52,881 nucleotides of DNA from Gloeocapsa sp. DLM2.Bin57 (GCA_007693955.1 RECR01000135.1:1-52881); one strand, 5' to 3'. Shown: positions 17,711 to 28,508, numbered from the stretch's first letter. Program-made: numbers and translations. The notes: generated by a model from the letters alone, not told the origin.

Positions 17711-18506
17711 AAACTGTCTAGATGGTTACGGAAGTGCAATAGCTGCTTATCTGAAATTTAAATCCGCTGCTGAATATATACCTGTACAACATCAAGAACC
17801 CTTACCACTATTAAAGCCCCAAAGTACTATTTATCTATTAGATTTCTGTTACCCACGTTCGGTGATGGAAACCTTACCAGAAAATCATCAAGTCATCGTT
17901 TTAGACCATCATAAAACTGCTTTAGAAGATATGACGGGGTTTTTAGGACTTAAAGACTCGGTTTTTGATTTAAAACGCTCAGGAGCAATGATTACTTGGG
18001 AATATTTCCACCCCGAACAACCCATACCTCTACTATTTAAACTAATTCAAGATCGCGACCTCTGGCAATGGCAATACCCCGAAACAGCAGCAGTAACAGC
18101 GGTTTTAATGACTTTTGGTTACGAAGATTTCAACACCTGGTTACCCTATCTAGATAATCAGCAAATCTCTGAATTAGTCAAAATGGGTGAGATTCTGCTT
18201 CAAGCTAATGCTCACAACGTCAAAAGTCAGTTATCTATGTCCTATTTAGGTAAATTACCAGGAAAACAAGAGTTAATCCCCTTAGTTAATACACCCCACC
18301 TGATTAGCGAAACCTGTCACGCGATGCTTAATGCTGAACAATATCAAGATTATCCAGTAGTAGCAGCATGGTATGTTAAACAGGATAAAGTCTGTTATTC
18401 TTTACGTTCTCGTCGGGGGTTTGATTGTAGCAAAATAGCCAAAGAGTATAACGGTGGTGGTCATCCCCAAGCTTCAGGATTTGCTTGCTCAGAGAAACCA
18501 GATTGA
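17688..18506 (+). CDS. DHH-family phosphoesterase
   Basis: 272 aa. The N-terminal half has YHKNCLDGYGSA (DHH motif I region), LLDFCYP and VLDHHKT (the DHH motif); the C-terminal DHHA1-like part ends with GGGHPQASGF, which binds substrate. The family includes oligoribonuclease/NrnA and cyclic dinucleotide phosphodiesterases; the exact substrate cannot be told here. The 5' end overlaps the CheW-like gene by 23 bases. Being fused transcriptionally to a chemotaxis operon raises the possibility of a second-messenger role, but read-through packing is the simpler explanation. Confidence 0.85.
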   Translation: MIYFLYHKNCLDGYGSAIAAYLKFKSAAEYIPVQHQEPLPLLKPQSTIYLLDFCYPRSVMETLPENHQVIVLDHHKTALEDMTGFLGLKDSVFDLKRSGAMITWEYFHPEQPIPLLFKLIQDRDLWQWQYPETAAVTAVLMTFGYEDFNTWLPYLDNQQISELVKMGEILLQANAHNVKSQLSMSYLGKLPGKQELIPLVNTPHLISETCHAMLNAEQYQDYPVVAAWYVKQDKVCYSLRSRRGFDCSKIAKEYNGGGHPQASGFACSEKPD

Positions 18507-18651
18507 ATAAATATAAACTTAGTTAAAGATTTGCAACGAAATAAGAAATATTGCTTATAATCATTACAGACAACTTTAAATCTATGCTTAGAAATCTTAG
18601 TACAGGATTTAGAGATAAGTAACCCTAAACCTCACTGGTAATTGTGTAATA

Positions 18652-19380
18652 ATGCCCCGAATACTCGTAATCGATGATGATCCGGCTATTGCTGAACTAG
18701 TCTCCATTAACCTGGAAATGGCAGGTTACGACGTTAATCAGGCAGAAGATGGAATCAAAGGTCAAGCACTAGCCGTTCAAATACAACCTGACCTAATTAT
18801 GTTAGATTTGATGCTACCGAAAGTCGATGGCTTTACGGTTTGCCAACGCATCAGACGTGATCCTCGCACTGCTGATATACCAGTTTTGATGTTAACCGCT
18901 TTAGGTCAAACTCAGGATAAGGTAGAAGGATTCAACGCAGGAGCAGACGATTATCTCACTAAACCCTTTGAAGTAGAAGAAATGCTCGCTAGGGTGAGAG
19001 CTTTACTCCGTAGGACCGATCGCATTCCCCAAGCGGCTAAACATTCTGAAATCCTCAGTCAAGGACCATTGACTTTGATTCCGGAACGTTTTGAGGCGAT
19101 TTGGTTTAGTAAAACTGTTAAACTAACTCATTTGGAGTTTGAATTACTACATTGCTTGCTACAACGTCATGGACAAACAGTATCACCTAGTGAAATTCTG
19201 CGCGAAGTTTGGGGTTATGATCCTGATGACGATATCGAAACTATTCGCGTTCATATTCGTCATTTGAGAACTAAATTAGAACCAGATCCTCGTCGTCCTC
19301 GTTATATTAAAACTGTCTATGGTGCGGGTTATTGTCTAGAAATACCAGGTACTGAAGAAGCGATTTACTCAACTGTTTAA
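18652..19380 (+). CDS. rpaA: Response regulator RpaA
   Basis: 242-aa OmpR-class regulator: receiver with Asp52 in [13 protein letters not shown], then a winged-helix DNA-binding domain ([53 protein letters not shown]). The sequence starting [20 protein letters not shown] and the linker [16 protein letters not shown] are characteristic of RpaA, the circadian output regulator acting downstream of SasA/CikA that also affects phycobilisome coupling. It is preceded by a 145-base AT-rich gap that should hold its promoter. Its 3' end overlaps the convergent ABC exporter gene by 12 bases. Confidence 0.92.
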   Translation: MPRILVIDDDPAIAELVSINLEMAGYDVNQAEDGIKGQALAVQIQPDLIMLDLMLPKVDGFTVCQRIRRDPRTADIPVLMLTALGQTQDKVEGFNAGADDYLTKPFEVEEMLARVRALLRRTDRIPQAAKHSEILSQGPLTLIPERFEAIWFSKTVKLTHLEFELLHCLLQRHGQTVSPSEILREVWGYDPDDDIETIRVHIRHLRTKLEPDPRRPRYIKTVYGAGYCLEIPGTEEAIYSTV

Positions 19381-21150
19381 AGAGTATAAATCGGCGTATT
19401 TACCCCTTTTCTCAAGTAATTCCCTATGGTTACCTACTTCGAGAATTTGACCTTTTTCTAACACAACTATCTGATCTGCTTGTTGAATAGTAGAGAGTCG
19501 GTGAGCAATAACAATGGTGGTACGGTTTTGACATAGTTCGTTGATCGCTTCCTGTACCATTTTCTCTGACACCGTATCTAAAGCACTGGTAGCTTCATCT
19601 AAGATTAAAATATCGGGATTCCTTAATAAAGCTCTCGCGATCGCCAGTCTCTGTTTTTGTCCCCCAGAAAGTAATACTCCGCGATCGCCTATCTTAGTGT
19701 TAAATCCTTCAGATAAATTAACGATAAATTCGTAAGCATTGGCTCTTTTTGCTGCTGTAATTATCTCTGCTTCTTCTACATTTTCCAAACCATAAGCGAT
19801 ATTATAACTAACCGTATTATTAAATAAAAAGGTATCTTGACTTACCACCCCCATATGTTGATGTAAACTTTCTATGTCAAAATCCCTTAAATCCACTCCA
19901 TCTAAACTAATTTTTCCTTGGGTTGGATCATAAAATCTAATCATTAAATCAGTAATAGTTGATTTACCCGCTCCTGATGTACCTACTAAAGCTGTGGTTT
20001 TTCCTTTAGGTATTATTAAATCTATCCCCTTAAGTACAGGTTGTTCACTACCTGGATAAGTAAACTCTACAGACTCAAATCTAATTTCTCTGGTGATTGG
20101 TTGATAGATTTTTGTACCATTTTTAAGGAAGACTTTATTATTTTTATTCAAAAGGTTAACCACTCGTTGTACGCTTGCTGCTTCTTTCGCAAATTGACTT
20201 CTCAAGTTATTTAACTGATTAAAATAGGGAATCAATCTAAATAAAATAGCTAAATAAATTAAAATCAAACTAGCTAAAGATTGAAATTGATTAAAAAATA
20301 AATATCGTCCTACCACAATAATAGTTAAAATCAAGAAAATCCCTAAAGTATCATTAACAGGACCAATTAAACTAGATAATAACTGAGATTTATATTGTAA
20401 AGTTTCCCTCACATCATAAATATCTTTTAACTTTTGATATTCTTTTGATTCTGTATTAACTATTTTGATTAATCTTATACCCATTAAGAACTCAATAAAA
20501 TTATTAGAAAATTCTCGAATTTTTTCAGTTAAAAGTATCCCATAATATTTAGACTTTTTGATAAGAAATTGATTTAAGACAATAATTATGCCAATTATTA
20601 CAGTAGCTAAAACTGTCAATTGCCAAGATATAGACAAGAGAACCCAAGTAAAAAACAAGATAGTTAGAGATATAATCAATAACTCTACTTTAGCTTTAAT
20701 TATATTAGCTGTTTTAAAAATTTCTCCTGTGTTATCACTAATAATTGTGCCGATTTGCTCTTGATGATAATAATCTATACTGACTTTAGTTAAATTTTGA
20801 ATAGCTTCATACAACATAGTTTTACTAATCAGCAAATTTAACCTTAAATTAATAGCGGTAGTTAGAAAATTAGTTAGATTTTTAAGAATAATCATTGAAA
20901 AAACAGCTAACACCATTATAATTATTTTAGTTTGCTCGGGAAAATTATCTAAATAATTACTCAGGAAATTGAGAAAATTAATATTTTTAATAGCTTCATT
21001 CTGATTTAAAATTAGCAAAATAGTTGGGATAACTAAAGCGGTACTAACACCATTAAAAAAAGAGCTAGAAAGACCAAAGATAACAGCTAAAATAACTAGA
21101 GGTAAATTAGCAGAAAGATATTTAATATGTAATTGTTTAGAAGTAAGCAT
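19369..21150 (-). CDS. ABC exporter, fused membrane and ATPase domains (MsbA/HepA-like)
   Basis: 593 aa. The N-terminal ~330 residues hold about six membrane segments typical of type IV (ABC-B) exporters. The ATPase domain has Walker [11 protein letters not shown]-loop VVSQDTFLF, signature LSGGQKQR, Walker [13 protein letters not shown] and switch His in IAHRLST. It overlaps the upstream glycosyltransferase gene by 14 bases, so the two form one operon, suggesting export of a lipid-linked sugar or glycolipid, as for HepA-like exporters. The substrate is unknown. The membrane-domain codons are strongly AT-rich. Confidence 0.88.
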   Translation of the reverse strand: MLTSKQLHIKYLSANLPLVILAVIFGLSSSFFNGVSTALVIPTILLILNQNEAIKNINFLNFLSNYLDNFPEQTKIIIMVLAVFSMIILKNLTNFLTTAINLRLNLLISKTMLYEAIQNLTKVSIDYYHQEQIGTIISDNTGEIFKTANIIKAKVELLIISLTILFFTWVLLSISWQLTVLATVIIGIIIVLNQFLIKKSKYYGILLTEKIREFSNNFIEFLMGIRLIKIVNTESKEYQKLKDIYDVRETLQYKSQLLSSLIGPVNDTLGIFLILTIIVVGRYLFFNQFQSLASLILIYLAILFRLIPYFNQLNNLRSQFAKEAASVQRVVNLLNKNNKVFLKNGTKIYQPITREIRFESVEFTYPGSEQPVLKGIDLIIPKGKTTALVGTSGAGKSTITDLMIRFYDPTQGKISLDGVDLRDFDIESLHQHMGVVSQDTFLFNNTVSYNIAYGLENVEEAEIITAAKRANAYEFIVNLSEGFNTKIGDRGVLLSGGQKQRLAIARALLRNPDILILDEATSALDTVSEKMVQEAINELCQNRTTIVIAHRLSTIQQADQIVVLEKGQILEVGNHRELLEKRGKYADLYSLNS

Positions 21151-22327
21151 TAATAATTGGTGCTAAAATTGCTGACATTTTTTCAAGACTATATTCTTGC
21201 AGACATCGTTGTCTCGCGCGCCATCCTTTGGCTTGGGCTTGTTCAGGATTAGCTAAAATATCGGTAATGGTTAGGGCTATTTCTTGAGGGCTATCAGGAG
21301 TAACTAAGTAACCCGTATCTGCTATAATCTTAGGGATATCTCCTACTCTTGTCGCCAAAACAGGTTTAGCCATAGCCATACCATCGGTTAACTTTAAAGG
21401 AAATTGAGCACAAGCGGCGGGGGTATCTTTTTGAGGTACAACAATGATATCAGCAGCGGCGACAATTTCGGGCATAAATTGATAAGGGGATTTAGGTAAT
21501 TTAATCAACCAACGTCCCCAATTTTTCAGTAATTGTTGGTCATAATCATCATAAGGACTACCACCGACGATAACTAAGCGTAAATCTTCACGATTTAAGT
21601 AGTCTAAAGCTATTAAAACATCTTCTACACCTTTATAGGGACGAGGAGCACCAGGAAACATCAGAATTTTATACTCACTCAAACCATATTTAGCTTTACT
21701 GGTTGCGCAATCGTATAACTCGGGGTTAAATAATTGGGTATCCTTCCCATTGGGGATATAAATACCTCCAAAACGACGTTGTAAAAAATCATTGTGAGTA
21801 GTAATCCCATCAGCGTAGTTAACCAACTTTTCTAACCATTGCAGATAAACAGGGTGATCTAGGTATCGCAAAGCGCCATTTTTTTTGAGTAAATCCCGTG
21901 CTAATTGTGGCAAACTAGGACGATATCGCCATTGATCGCCACCATACCAACTTAATTCCCAATCGTCGATATCCAATAATAAGGGGCGTTTAGTTAGTAG
22001 TTTTTTGATTAAAGCGACACCAAAACTACTCGGTTTGGGTTTAACCGCGTAGATTAGATCACCATCAATTTTGCTTAATAGTTGTTTAATTGCTTTCCCG
22101 AAACCCGCATTAGGTTGACAAGGAATAGCAATTAAGGGAATATCAGTATTACTTGGGGAAAAATCGCTAAAAGCTAAACCAAGTATTTCTACATTATAAC
22201 CTAGGTTTTGTAAAGCTTGCCCTAGAAGAAATGGTCTCACCGCACCCCCCCAACGATTAGCACCTGTAGTGGAAAGGTCACTAACTACTAGAGAGATTTT
22301 ATTTAATCGATTAGCCAAATTTTTCAC
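21137..22327 (-). CDS. GT4-like glycosyltransferase
   Basis: 396 aa with the GT-B fold pattern of family 4: an N-terminal Gly-rich region with GGAVRPFLLGQALQNLG, a middle KILMFPGAPRPYKGVEDVLIAL segment, and the C-terminal nucleotide-sugar site region with PQKDTPAACAQFPLKLTDGM and AMAKPVLATRVGDIPKII. It likely transfers a sugar from a nucleotide donor to an envelope polysaccharide or lipid. Translationally coupled to the ABC exporter downstream (14-base overlap). The gap to the divergent gloB is only 40 bases, so promoters must overlap. Confidence 0.85.
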   Translation of the reverse strand: MKNLANRLNKISLVVSDLSTTGANRWGGAVRPFLLGQALQNLGYNVEILGLAFSDFSPSNTDIPLIAIPCQPNAGFGKAIKQLLSKIDGDLIYAVKPKPSSFGVALIKKLLTKRPLLLDIDDWELSWYGGDQWRYRPSLPQLARDLLKKNGALRYLDHPVYLQWLEKLVNYADGITTHNDFLQRRFGGIYIPNGKDTQLFNPELYDCATSKAKYGLSEYKILMFPGAPRPYKGVEDVLIALDYLNREDLRLVIVGGSPYDDYDQQLLKNWGRWLIKLPKSPYQFMPEIVAAADIIVVPQKDTPAACAQFPLKLTDGMAMAKPVLATRVGDIPKIIADTGYLVTPDSPQEIALTITDILANPEQAQAKGWRARQRCLQEYSLEKMSAILAPIINAYF

Positions 22328-22367
22328 CTAGAATATACTGTTAGATAGTTTAGTTTAATTAATCTCT

Positions 22368-23141
22368 ATGGAAATTGAGTTAATCCCCGCTTTAAGTGAT
22401 AATTATATTTTCTTGTTATTTGATTTAGAGCAGAAAATAGCAGCAGTAGTAGATCCCGCTGAAGCTAAACCAGTGTTAAAACGTTTACAACAGTTGGATT
22501 TACAATTAGTGGCTATTTTTAATACTCATCATCATTATGACCACGTGGGAGGGAATTGGCAATTATTAGAACATTTTCCCGATTTGTGTATCTACGGTGG
22601 AAGTCACGATCGCGGGAGAATTCCTGGACAACATCGCTTTCTAGAAGACGGCGATCGCCTAGAATTTGCCGGGAGAGTAGGGGAAGTTTTTTATATTCCA
22701 GGTCATACTCAAGGACATATTGCTTATTATTTTCGGGCTGTTGGGGATAATCAAACAGGGGAGTTATTCTGTGGAGATACTATCTTCGCGGGTGGTTGCG
22801 GAAGACTGATTGAAGGTACAGCCGAACAAATGGTACAATCTTTAACTAGATTGCGATCGCTTCCTGAATCTACACGAATTTGGTGTGCTCATGAATACAC
22901 CCTGAAAAATCTAGCCTTTGCTCTTACTGTAGAAGCTAATAACCCGCAATTACAACAACGTTATCAACAAGTCCAAGCATTACGTAAGCAAAAAATAGCG
23001 ACTATTCCCTCTCTACTTGGTATCGAAAAGCAGACTAACCCTTTTCTGCGTTGGGATACCCCAGCAGTACAAAAGAATGCTGCAAGTGACCAACCTGTAA
23101 CCGTTTTTGCACATATTCGTAAACTTAAGGATCACTATTGA
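22368..23141 (+). CDS. gloB: Hydroxyacylglutathione hydrolase (glyoxalase II)
   Basis: 257-aa metallo-beta-lactamase fold enzyme. The metal-binding [11 protein letters not shown] motif lies near residues 50-60, followed by [23 protein letters not shown] and HEYTLKN, all diagnostic of GloB. It hydrolyses S-D-lactoylglutathione to lactate and glutathione in methylglyoxal detoxification. The stop TGA overlaps the TTG start of the GT25-like gene, implying a two-gene operon. HIP1 octamers occur inside the gene. Confidence 0.93.
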   Translation: MEIELIPALSDNYIFLLFDLEQKIAAVVDPAEAKPVLKRLQQLDLQLVAIFNTHHHYDHVGGNWQLLEHFPDLCIYGGSHDRGRIPGQHRFLEDGDRLEFAGRVGEVFYIPGHTQGHIAYYFRAVGDNQTGELFCGDTIFAGGCGRLIEGTAEQMVQSLTRLRSLPESTRIWCAHEYTLKNLAFALTVEANNPQLQQRYQQVQALRKQKIATIPSLLGIEKQTNPFLRWDTPAVQKNAASDQPVTVFAHIRKLKDHY

Positions 23142-23953
23142 TAGTGATGGCTAAATTAAGAGAAACCATCGGACGCGTATTAATAATTGCCTATAAAGAA
23201 AACACGGATAATTTAGAAACAACTTTAACTCAAGAAGGTTTACCCTATCAACTACTCAGACAACAACACTTACCCGAATATCAAAACTATTCCCCTAGTT
23301 ATCTGTGTCTCCTTAATCATTATCGCGCTTGGGAAATAGCATCGCAACAGACAGATTTAACCCTTATTCTAGAAGCAGATTTTGTCCCCGTAGAAGGTTT
23401 TGCGCAACTTCCCCTACCTTTTAGTTTAGATCAGCAAAATGTAGGTATAGCTTGGTTATATACTTGTGCTCCTCAAGTCTATAGTATTTCCCCACAGGGT
23501 TACGCTGAGGGTTATTCTGCTTCTACTGTTGCTTATATTGTTACTCCTGATGCTGCTCAATTACTACTAAACTTACCGACAAGTTATCAACCTGATAGTT
23601 ATTCTAGTTGGGATTCTCATCTTGACCAATATTTACGTGGTCATAATTTAATTAATTATCTACCTTTTCGCAATTATGGGGAACATGGAGGAAAACCTAA
23701 TTTAGAACATCAGAAAGTAGGTTTAAGCAAAACTCATCGAGCTGACGTTATCTATGGTAAACTGGCGTTTAATCCCTTCTACGCTGAGACAGGAAGTAGC
23801 CAATTTTTTGGGGTAAGATTGCAAGGACGTTTAAAAGGGTTAACTCGTCTAGTTACAGGGAGATTTATTCGTTACAAAATCATCTTTAATTCTCGCAATC
23901 CTTGGCGCTTAATTCGTTTTGCTATTACTCGACAATTGTCTCTGAGGATTTAG
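23138..23953 (+). CDS. GT25-like (LPS-type) glycosyltransferase
   Basis: 271 aa. [14 protein letters not shown] near the start, [15 protein letters not shown], and the acidic [15 protein letters not shown] motif match glycosyltransferase family 25, where the Glu/Asp cluster binds metal and donor sugar. The role would be adding a sugar to lipopolysaccharide or another glycan. TTG 23138 overlaps the gloB stop and has AAGG seven bases upstream; an in-frame ATG at 23147 is the alternative. The reading frame ends exactly where tnpB repeat copy 3 begins, so the native C-terminus may have been altered by that insertion. Confidence 0.7.
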   Translation: MIVMAKLRETIGRVLIIAYKENTDNLETTLTQEGLPYQLLRQQHLPEYQNYSPSYLCLLNHYRAWEIASQQTDLTLILEADFVPVEGFAQLPLPFSLDQQNVGIAWLYTCAPQVYSISPQGYAEGYSASTVAYIVTPDAAQLLLNLPTSYQPDSYSSWDSHLDQYLRGHNLINYLPFRNYGEHGGKPNLEHQKVGLSKTHRADVIYGKLAFNPFYAETGSSQFFGVRLQGRLKGLTRLVTGRFIRYKIIFNSRNPWRLIRFAITRQLSLRI

Positions 23954-24034
23954 TCAAAAACGGTCAATCATCTCTTAAGGTGAAAGATAAGAAGCCTACA
24001 CCATAATCTTTGATTCGGTGTAGGAGTATGTCAC
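23950..24034 (+). mobile_element. tnpB C-terminus/right-end repeat (copy 3) between convergent genes
   Basis: Encodes [18 protein letters not shown] then TAA in the TnpB frame, followed by the perfect CCTACACC/GGTGTAGG hairpin and GTATGTCAC. Compared with copy 2, two differences in the coding part are synonymous (CTG/CTT, GAC/GAT), so this copy derives from a once-functional divergent element, not a recent copy. No other part of a transposon is present. Its first bases supply the stop of the GT25-like gene and its last bases supply the stop of cobK on the other strand. Confidence 0.7.
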
Positions 24035-24831
24035 CTTAGACAAAATTTTATAACTTCGTCAAGGTTATCAGTAATGTTGGGATAGTCTAACTTTGGTCGT
24101 GAAATGATGATCAGGGGAATATTTAAAGTCTTAGCTACCCTTTGTTTAATATCTTCTCCTCCTGCTTTCCCATTAGCTTTACTAACCACTAAAGAGATAC
24201 CCCAATGACGCCATAAGGCTAATTCTAACTCAAAACTTAGAGGAGGACGTATAGCAATGATTCTCTCTGGAGTAAAACCCGCAGCTGTAGCTATTGCTAG
24301 AGAGTCAATAGTCGGTAGAATCCTGGTAAATAGTGTAGCTCTTTCTTGCCATTGTTTAAATAAGTAAAGATGATTACATCCTATGGTTAGTAAGACTTTC
24401 TCTCCTGTTAAATAATTACCCTGAATCAGGGTATCAAAATTATCGCAGATAATCGTTTTACTTGTGTTAGTCTCTAGAGTAGAACGTTCATAACGTAGAT
24501 AGGGAATATCTAAGCGATGAGAAAGGGCGATCGCCCTTTGGGAAATAGCGATCGCAAAAGGATGTGAAGCGTCGATAATTCCTTGGATATTCTCTTCTCT
24601 ACAGAATATTTCTCCTTCTTGATCTGATAATAACTTCCCTACCCTAATCTTAAGATAGGGTGAATCTCGATACAGTTTTTGGGCTGCAACCGTGGTAACA
24701 GTAATAGTGGTTAAAATACCCCTAGTTGCTAGGAGTTGAGCTAAATTAGCACTTTCTGATGTCCCCCCAATTAACCAAAATCGGGGTTTATCCTTTGAGG
24801 GCTTTTTGGAAGTTTCTACGATAAGATCCAC
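24031..24831 (-). CDS. cobK: Precorrin-6A reductase CobK/CbiJ
   Basis: 266 aa. The GGTSESANLAQLLA nucleotide-binding motif, GIIDASHPFAIAISQRA, PYLRYER, and the C-terminal VVSKANGKAGGEDIKQ segment are characteristic of CobK, which reduces precorrin-6A with NADPH in the aerobic cobalamin pathway (CbiJ in the anaerobic one). The stop codon falls in the last bases of tnpB repeat copy 3. The 5' end overlaps the small membrane protein gene by 44 bases, so a later start is possible, though no internal ATG precedes the nucleotide-binding motif. No cobalamin riboswitch was seen upstream. Confidence 0.88.
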   Translation of the reverse strand: MDLIVETSKKPSKDKPRFWLIGGTSESANLAQLLATRGILTTITVTTVAAQKLYRDSPYLKIRVGKLLSDQEGEIFCREENIQGIIDASHPFAIAISQRAIALSHRLDIPYLRYERSTLETNTSKTIICDNFDTLIQGNYLTGEKVLLTIGCNHLYLFKQWQERATLFTRILPTIDSLAIATAAGFTPERIIAIRPPLSFELELALWRHWGISLVVSKANGKAGGEDIKQRVAKTLNIPLIIISRPKLDYPNITDNLDEVIKFCLR

Positions 24832-24979
24832 TGATCATGATTAATAATGGCCATAATAGAGATAGTTTGATTTTATTGACGATACCAGGGTTAAAATTAG
24901 TACGCCGAAACCCCTTTAGAAATTTAACTACTCCAGCTGCATAGACTACTACTAGCAATAAAACTATTAGTTGATACAT
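24788..24979 (-). CDS. Conserved small membrane protein, function unknown
   Basis: 63 aa: one N-terminal membrane helix (YQLIVLLLVVVYAAGVVKFL), a basic loop, a second hydrophobic stretch (LSLLWPLLIMISG) and a C-terminus SYRRNFQKALKG. This ending recurs, as I remember it, in small hypothetical proteins of many cyanobacteria. It is the first gene of a pair with cobK (44-base overlap). Function unknown; membrane location is predicted from the sequence. Confidence 0.65.
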   Translation of the reverse strand: MYQLIVLLLVVVYAAGVVKFLKGFRRTNFNPGIVNKIKLSLLWPLLIMISGSYRRNFQKALKG

Positions 24980-25040
24980 AAATCTTACCTAAGACTTTTT
25001 ATCACTATTTTAGCAATTTTAGGTTATCAGGTGTAAACTC

Positions 25041-25874
25041 ATGAACTTTCCTAACATATCTATTAATTATTTTAACTCTCCACCGCCATTAATCATGACT
25101 CAAGGAGATATACTCTCAGCAAAGGGTTGGCAAAAAAACCTACAGGTAGATGATGTCTTTTATGATTTATATCTACCTCTTAACCCTCCCGTTGGTACTA
25201 TTTTAGTTCTTCCTGGTTGGAATTTTCCCCGCACTAGTTGGTTAGAAAACTCTGATTTAGCTAAATACGCTCAACAATATGGCTATGCTCTGATTTTGCC
25301 AGAAATGAGCACAACTATTTATGAGAGTAGCTATTATCCTGAAACTACCATGCGTTGGAATGCTATACCTGGATTAGAGTTTATCAACACCAGATTTATA
25401 CCCACAATTCAAGCTAGACATAATCTGCTACTACCTGGACAAAATAATACCCTCTTAGGATTATCTACAGGAGGTAGAGGAGTAGCTTTAATCGCTTTGT
25501 CTAACCCTGATTTATTCGTCGCTGGGGCTAGTCTTTCAGGTGATTTTAGTCAGGAAAATATGCCCACAGATAACCTGATGCGCGCTGTTTATGGGGATAG
25601 AGAAGAGTTTGGCGATCGCTGGTTGGGGGTAGATAATCCCCAAGCTAGAATAGCTGAATGGAAAATGCCTCTCTTCCTTACCCATGGTACTGCTGATGAG
25701 GTTGTCCCGGAGTCTCAAAGTCGTCTTTTTTACGAAAAATATCGAGAATTACACGGAAATAACCAGATTATAGAATATTATCCCAGAGAAGGTGCAGGAC
25801 ACGATTATGATTTTTGGAACTCTCAATTAGAAGCTATTTTTAATTTTTGGGAAAAGATTAGAATGAGGAGTTAG
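25041..25874 (+). CDS. Alpha/beta hydrolase (esterase-like)
   Basis: 277 aa. The fold is shown by VLPGWNFPRTSW after the first strands, the nucleophile elbow GLSTGGRG (Ser), the acid in THGTADEVVP and the His in GAGHDYDFW, in the order expected for an alpha/beta hydrolase. The Ser-x-Gly-Gly elbow and the overall plan recall esterase D/putative esterase families. The substrate is not apparent. The first ~40 residues before the strand pattern may be a short extension. It converges on thiC with a 172-base gap containing a hairpin. Confidence 0.75.
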   Translation: MNFPNISINYFNSPPPLIMTQGDILSAKGWQKNLQVDDVFYDLYLPLNPPVGTILVLPGWNFPRTSWLENSDLAKYAQQYGYALILPEMSTTIYESSYYPETTMRWNAIPGLEFINTRFIPTIQARHNLLLPGQNNTLLGLSTGGRGVALIALSNPDLFVAGASLSGDFSQENMPTDNLMRAVYGDREEFGDRWLGVDNPQARIAEWKMPLFLTHGTADEVVPESQSRLFYEKYRELHGNNQIIEYYPREGAGHDYDFWNSQLEAIFNFWEKIRMRS

Positions 25875-25947
25875 TAAGAGTTTGCAGTTATCAAGAGCGT
25901 TTTATTTTCCATTCAATATTAACAATAAAAATCAGATGCCAAAGAAT

Positions 25948-25991
25948 CCCGTTAAATTTCTTGCTCAAAAATGCTTACAGAAATTAACGGG
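25948..25991. terminator. Long hairpin between convergent hydrolase and thiC genes
   Basis: Arms CCCGTTAAATTTC (25948-25960) and GAAATTAACGGG (25980-25991) pair over 12 bases with one bulged A, around a 19-base loop. It lies in the 172-base gap between the 3' ends of the hydrolase and thiC, where a bidirectional terminator is expected. No strong T-run follows on either side, so termination efficiency is uncertain. The gap holds no supported gene. Confidence 0.45.
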
Positions 25992-26046
25992 AGAGATAAG
26001 TAAACCAATAATTAACTCTTATACCCGAAGGTTAACCATGGGAGTA

Positions 26047-27438
<1,392 letters not shown>

Positions 27439-27442
27439 TTAC

Positions 27443-27520
27443 AGCTTCCCTCCGCTGGTATTACCCAGTCTCAGGTTCTTAGGGTCTATCTCAGCCTGGT
27501 TGAGCCAAGCACCCCTAGCT
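27443..27520 (-). promoter_or_regulatory. TPP riboswitch (THI element) of thiC
   Basis: Read on the minus strand the leader contains, in order, AGGGGTGC, GGCTGAGATAGACCC, GAACCTGA, CTGGGTAATACCAGCG and GGAGGGAAGCT, the conserved core of the thiamine pyrophosphate riboswitch. Its 3' end is 22 bases from the thiC start, consistent with control of translation initiation, although no full terminator hairpin was sought by folding. It follows directly after the promoter at 27531-27559. Confidence 0.95.
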
Positions 27521-27530
27521 ATAAAGACGT

Positions 27531-27559
27531 ATCATAGCATAAGGTTTTATTTTTTTCAA
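27531..27559 (-). promoter_or_regulatory. thiC promoter (-35 TTGAAA, -10 TATGAT)
   Basis: Minus strand TTGAAA (27554-27559), a 17-base spacer and TATGAT (27531-27536) give a good sigma-70-type promoter, with start expected near 27524, at the very 5' edge of the riboswitch. The -35 box overlaps the stop codon (27556-27558) of the open frame extending from the upstream operon, so the two transcription units abut. Confidence 0.75.
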
Positions 27560-27841
27560 CTATTACGGTTTAATTCTCTAATTTTTTCAATTAAAGCTAG
27601 ATACTCCTTGAGGGTATCTTCTGCTTTTTTTAATACTTCTAAGTCAGCAGATTGGAGACGACCTTGTTTAGCGAGTTCTTCTAGTTGTTCTTTTTGTCTT
27701 AAAAAATCCATCACTTGAGTAATTTCTAATCCTTTGGTTAAGAATTGGAAACCTTCATTTAAAATAGCATCGAAATTATGAGAAAAATTGTAATCGCTGT
27801 TGCTGTTGCTATAACCGCTGTATTGACTAGAGTTTTTTTTT
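27556..27841 (-). other. Alternative -1 frame coding for a charged helical C-terminal tail
   Basis: If one extra A is read at the A9 run, the 249-aa protein continues NSSQYSGYSNSNSDYNFSHN, then NFDAILNEGFQFLTKGLEIT, MDFLRQKEQLEELAKQGRL and TLKEYLALIEKIRELNRNS, stopping at TGA 27556-27558, for a total of about 317 aa. The stretch is open for more than 90 codons and its amphipathic, Lys/Glu-rich pattern is clearly protein-like. An in-frame ATG at 27711 could instead start a separate ~50-aa protein, but the coherent sequence begins before it. Which form is native cannot be decided without homologues. Confidence 0.6.
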
Positions 27842-28508
27842 CCGTTGCAGTAGTTGGGGTTAATTCGTCTGAAGAGATACGATTAGATAAACCTCGCCAA
27901 ACCTTAAGTCTTTCTAAGTCAATTGCTGATTTAATGCTAGTAATTACTATTAATAATTGGCGATTAGTTGGTAAACAATTAGTTTGAATTTCTAGGGCTA
28001 ATTGTTGTCTGAGAGTTTCATTATTATTACCCAATTGAGCAGGATTATAACTATTATTATAGTAGTTAAGTTTAACTAAATCAGTTAATTTTTCTAGTTG
28101 GTCGGTATCAATTCTAAAACTATTATTTAAGTTGTTATCTCGGTAGATAATCTCTTCAAGTGCGTTAGCTAATTGTCCCTCTAAAGCAGCTACGGTTAAA
28201 CTTCTGATTTGAGCTTCTTCAGGAGAAATCCAAAGTAGAGAATTACGAATTTTTCGCCCCATAAAATCTAATTCTGGTGGTGTTGCTTCTAAACCAGTAA
28301 CCAATAAAATAAAATAGGGTTGCTGATAAGCTAAAACCAGAGAAAACATTTGACTATCAATCAAAGAAACTAGAGATAATCGATTAAGAATCTCAGGGAT
28401 AGCGGTTACTTGGTTATTATCTTCGATTTTTAGCCAACAGTAATCATCTTCGGGAGTAATTCCCCTACTTTGAATATAGATAGACGTATTGTTATTTAAC
28501 TTAGCCAT
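27759..28508 (-). CDS. Protein of GTPase operon with C-terminal hydrophobic tail (standard frame)
   Basis: 249 aa in the standard frame. I do not recognise the family. The N-terminal ~110 residues look like a small alpha/beta domain (SLVLAYQQPYFILLVTGLE); a helical middle follows (LRQQLALEIQTNCLP, LLIVITSIKSAIDLERLKVW). A Thr-rich linker with EKK leads to a final hydrophobic segment AVIATATAITIFLIISMLF, suited to anchor the protein in a membrane. The codons for EKK form part of an A9 run (27833-27841); reading one extra A would swap this tail for a different one (see next feature). It overlaps the upstream GTPase gene by 13 bases and ends a five-gene operon. Confidence 0.7.
   Translation of the reverse strand: MAKLNNNTSIYIQSRGITPEDDYCWLKIEDNNQVTAIPEILNRLSLVSLIDSQMFSLVLAYQQPYFILLVTGLEATPPELDFMGRKIRNSLLWISPEEAQIRSLTVAALEGQLANALEEIIYRDNNLNNSFRIDTDQLEKLTDLVKLNYYNNSYNPAQLGNNNETLRQQLALEIQTNCLPTNRQLLIVITSIKSAIDLERLKVWRGLSNRISSDELTPTTATEKKTLVNTAVIATATAITIFLIISMLF

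Noticed and set aside
24832-25040. Possible cobalamin riboswitch upstream of cobK
   Set aside because: No B12-box or other conserved cobalamin-riboswitch element was found in the gap before the small membrane protein gene.
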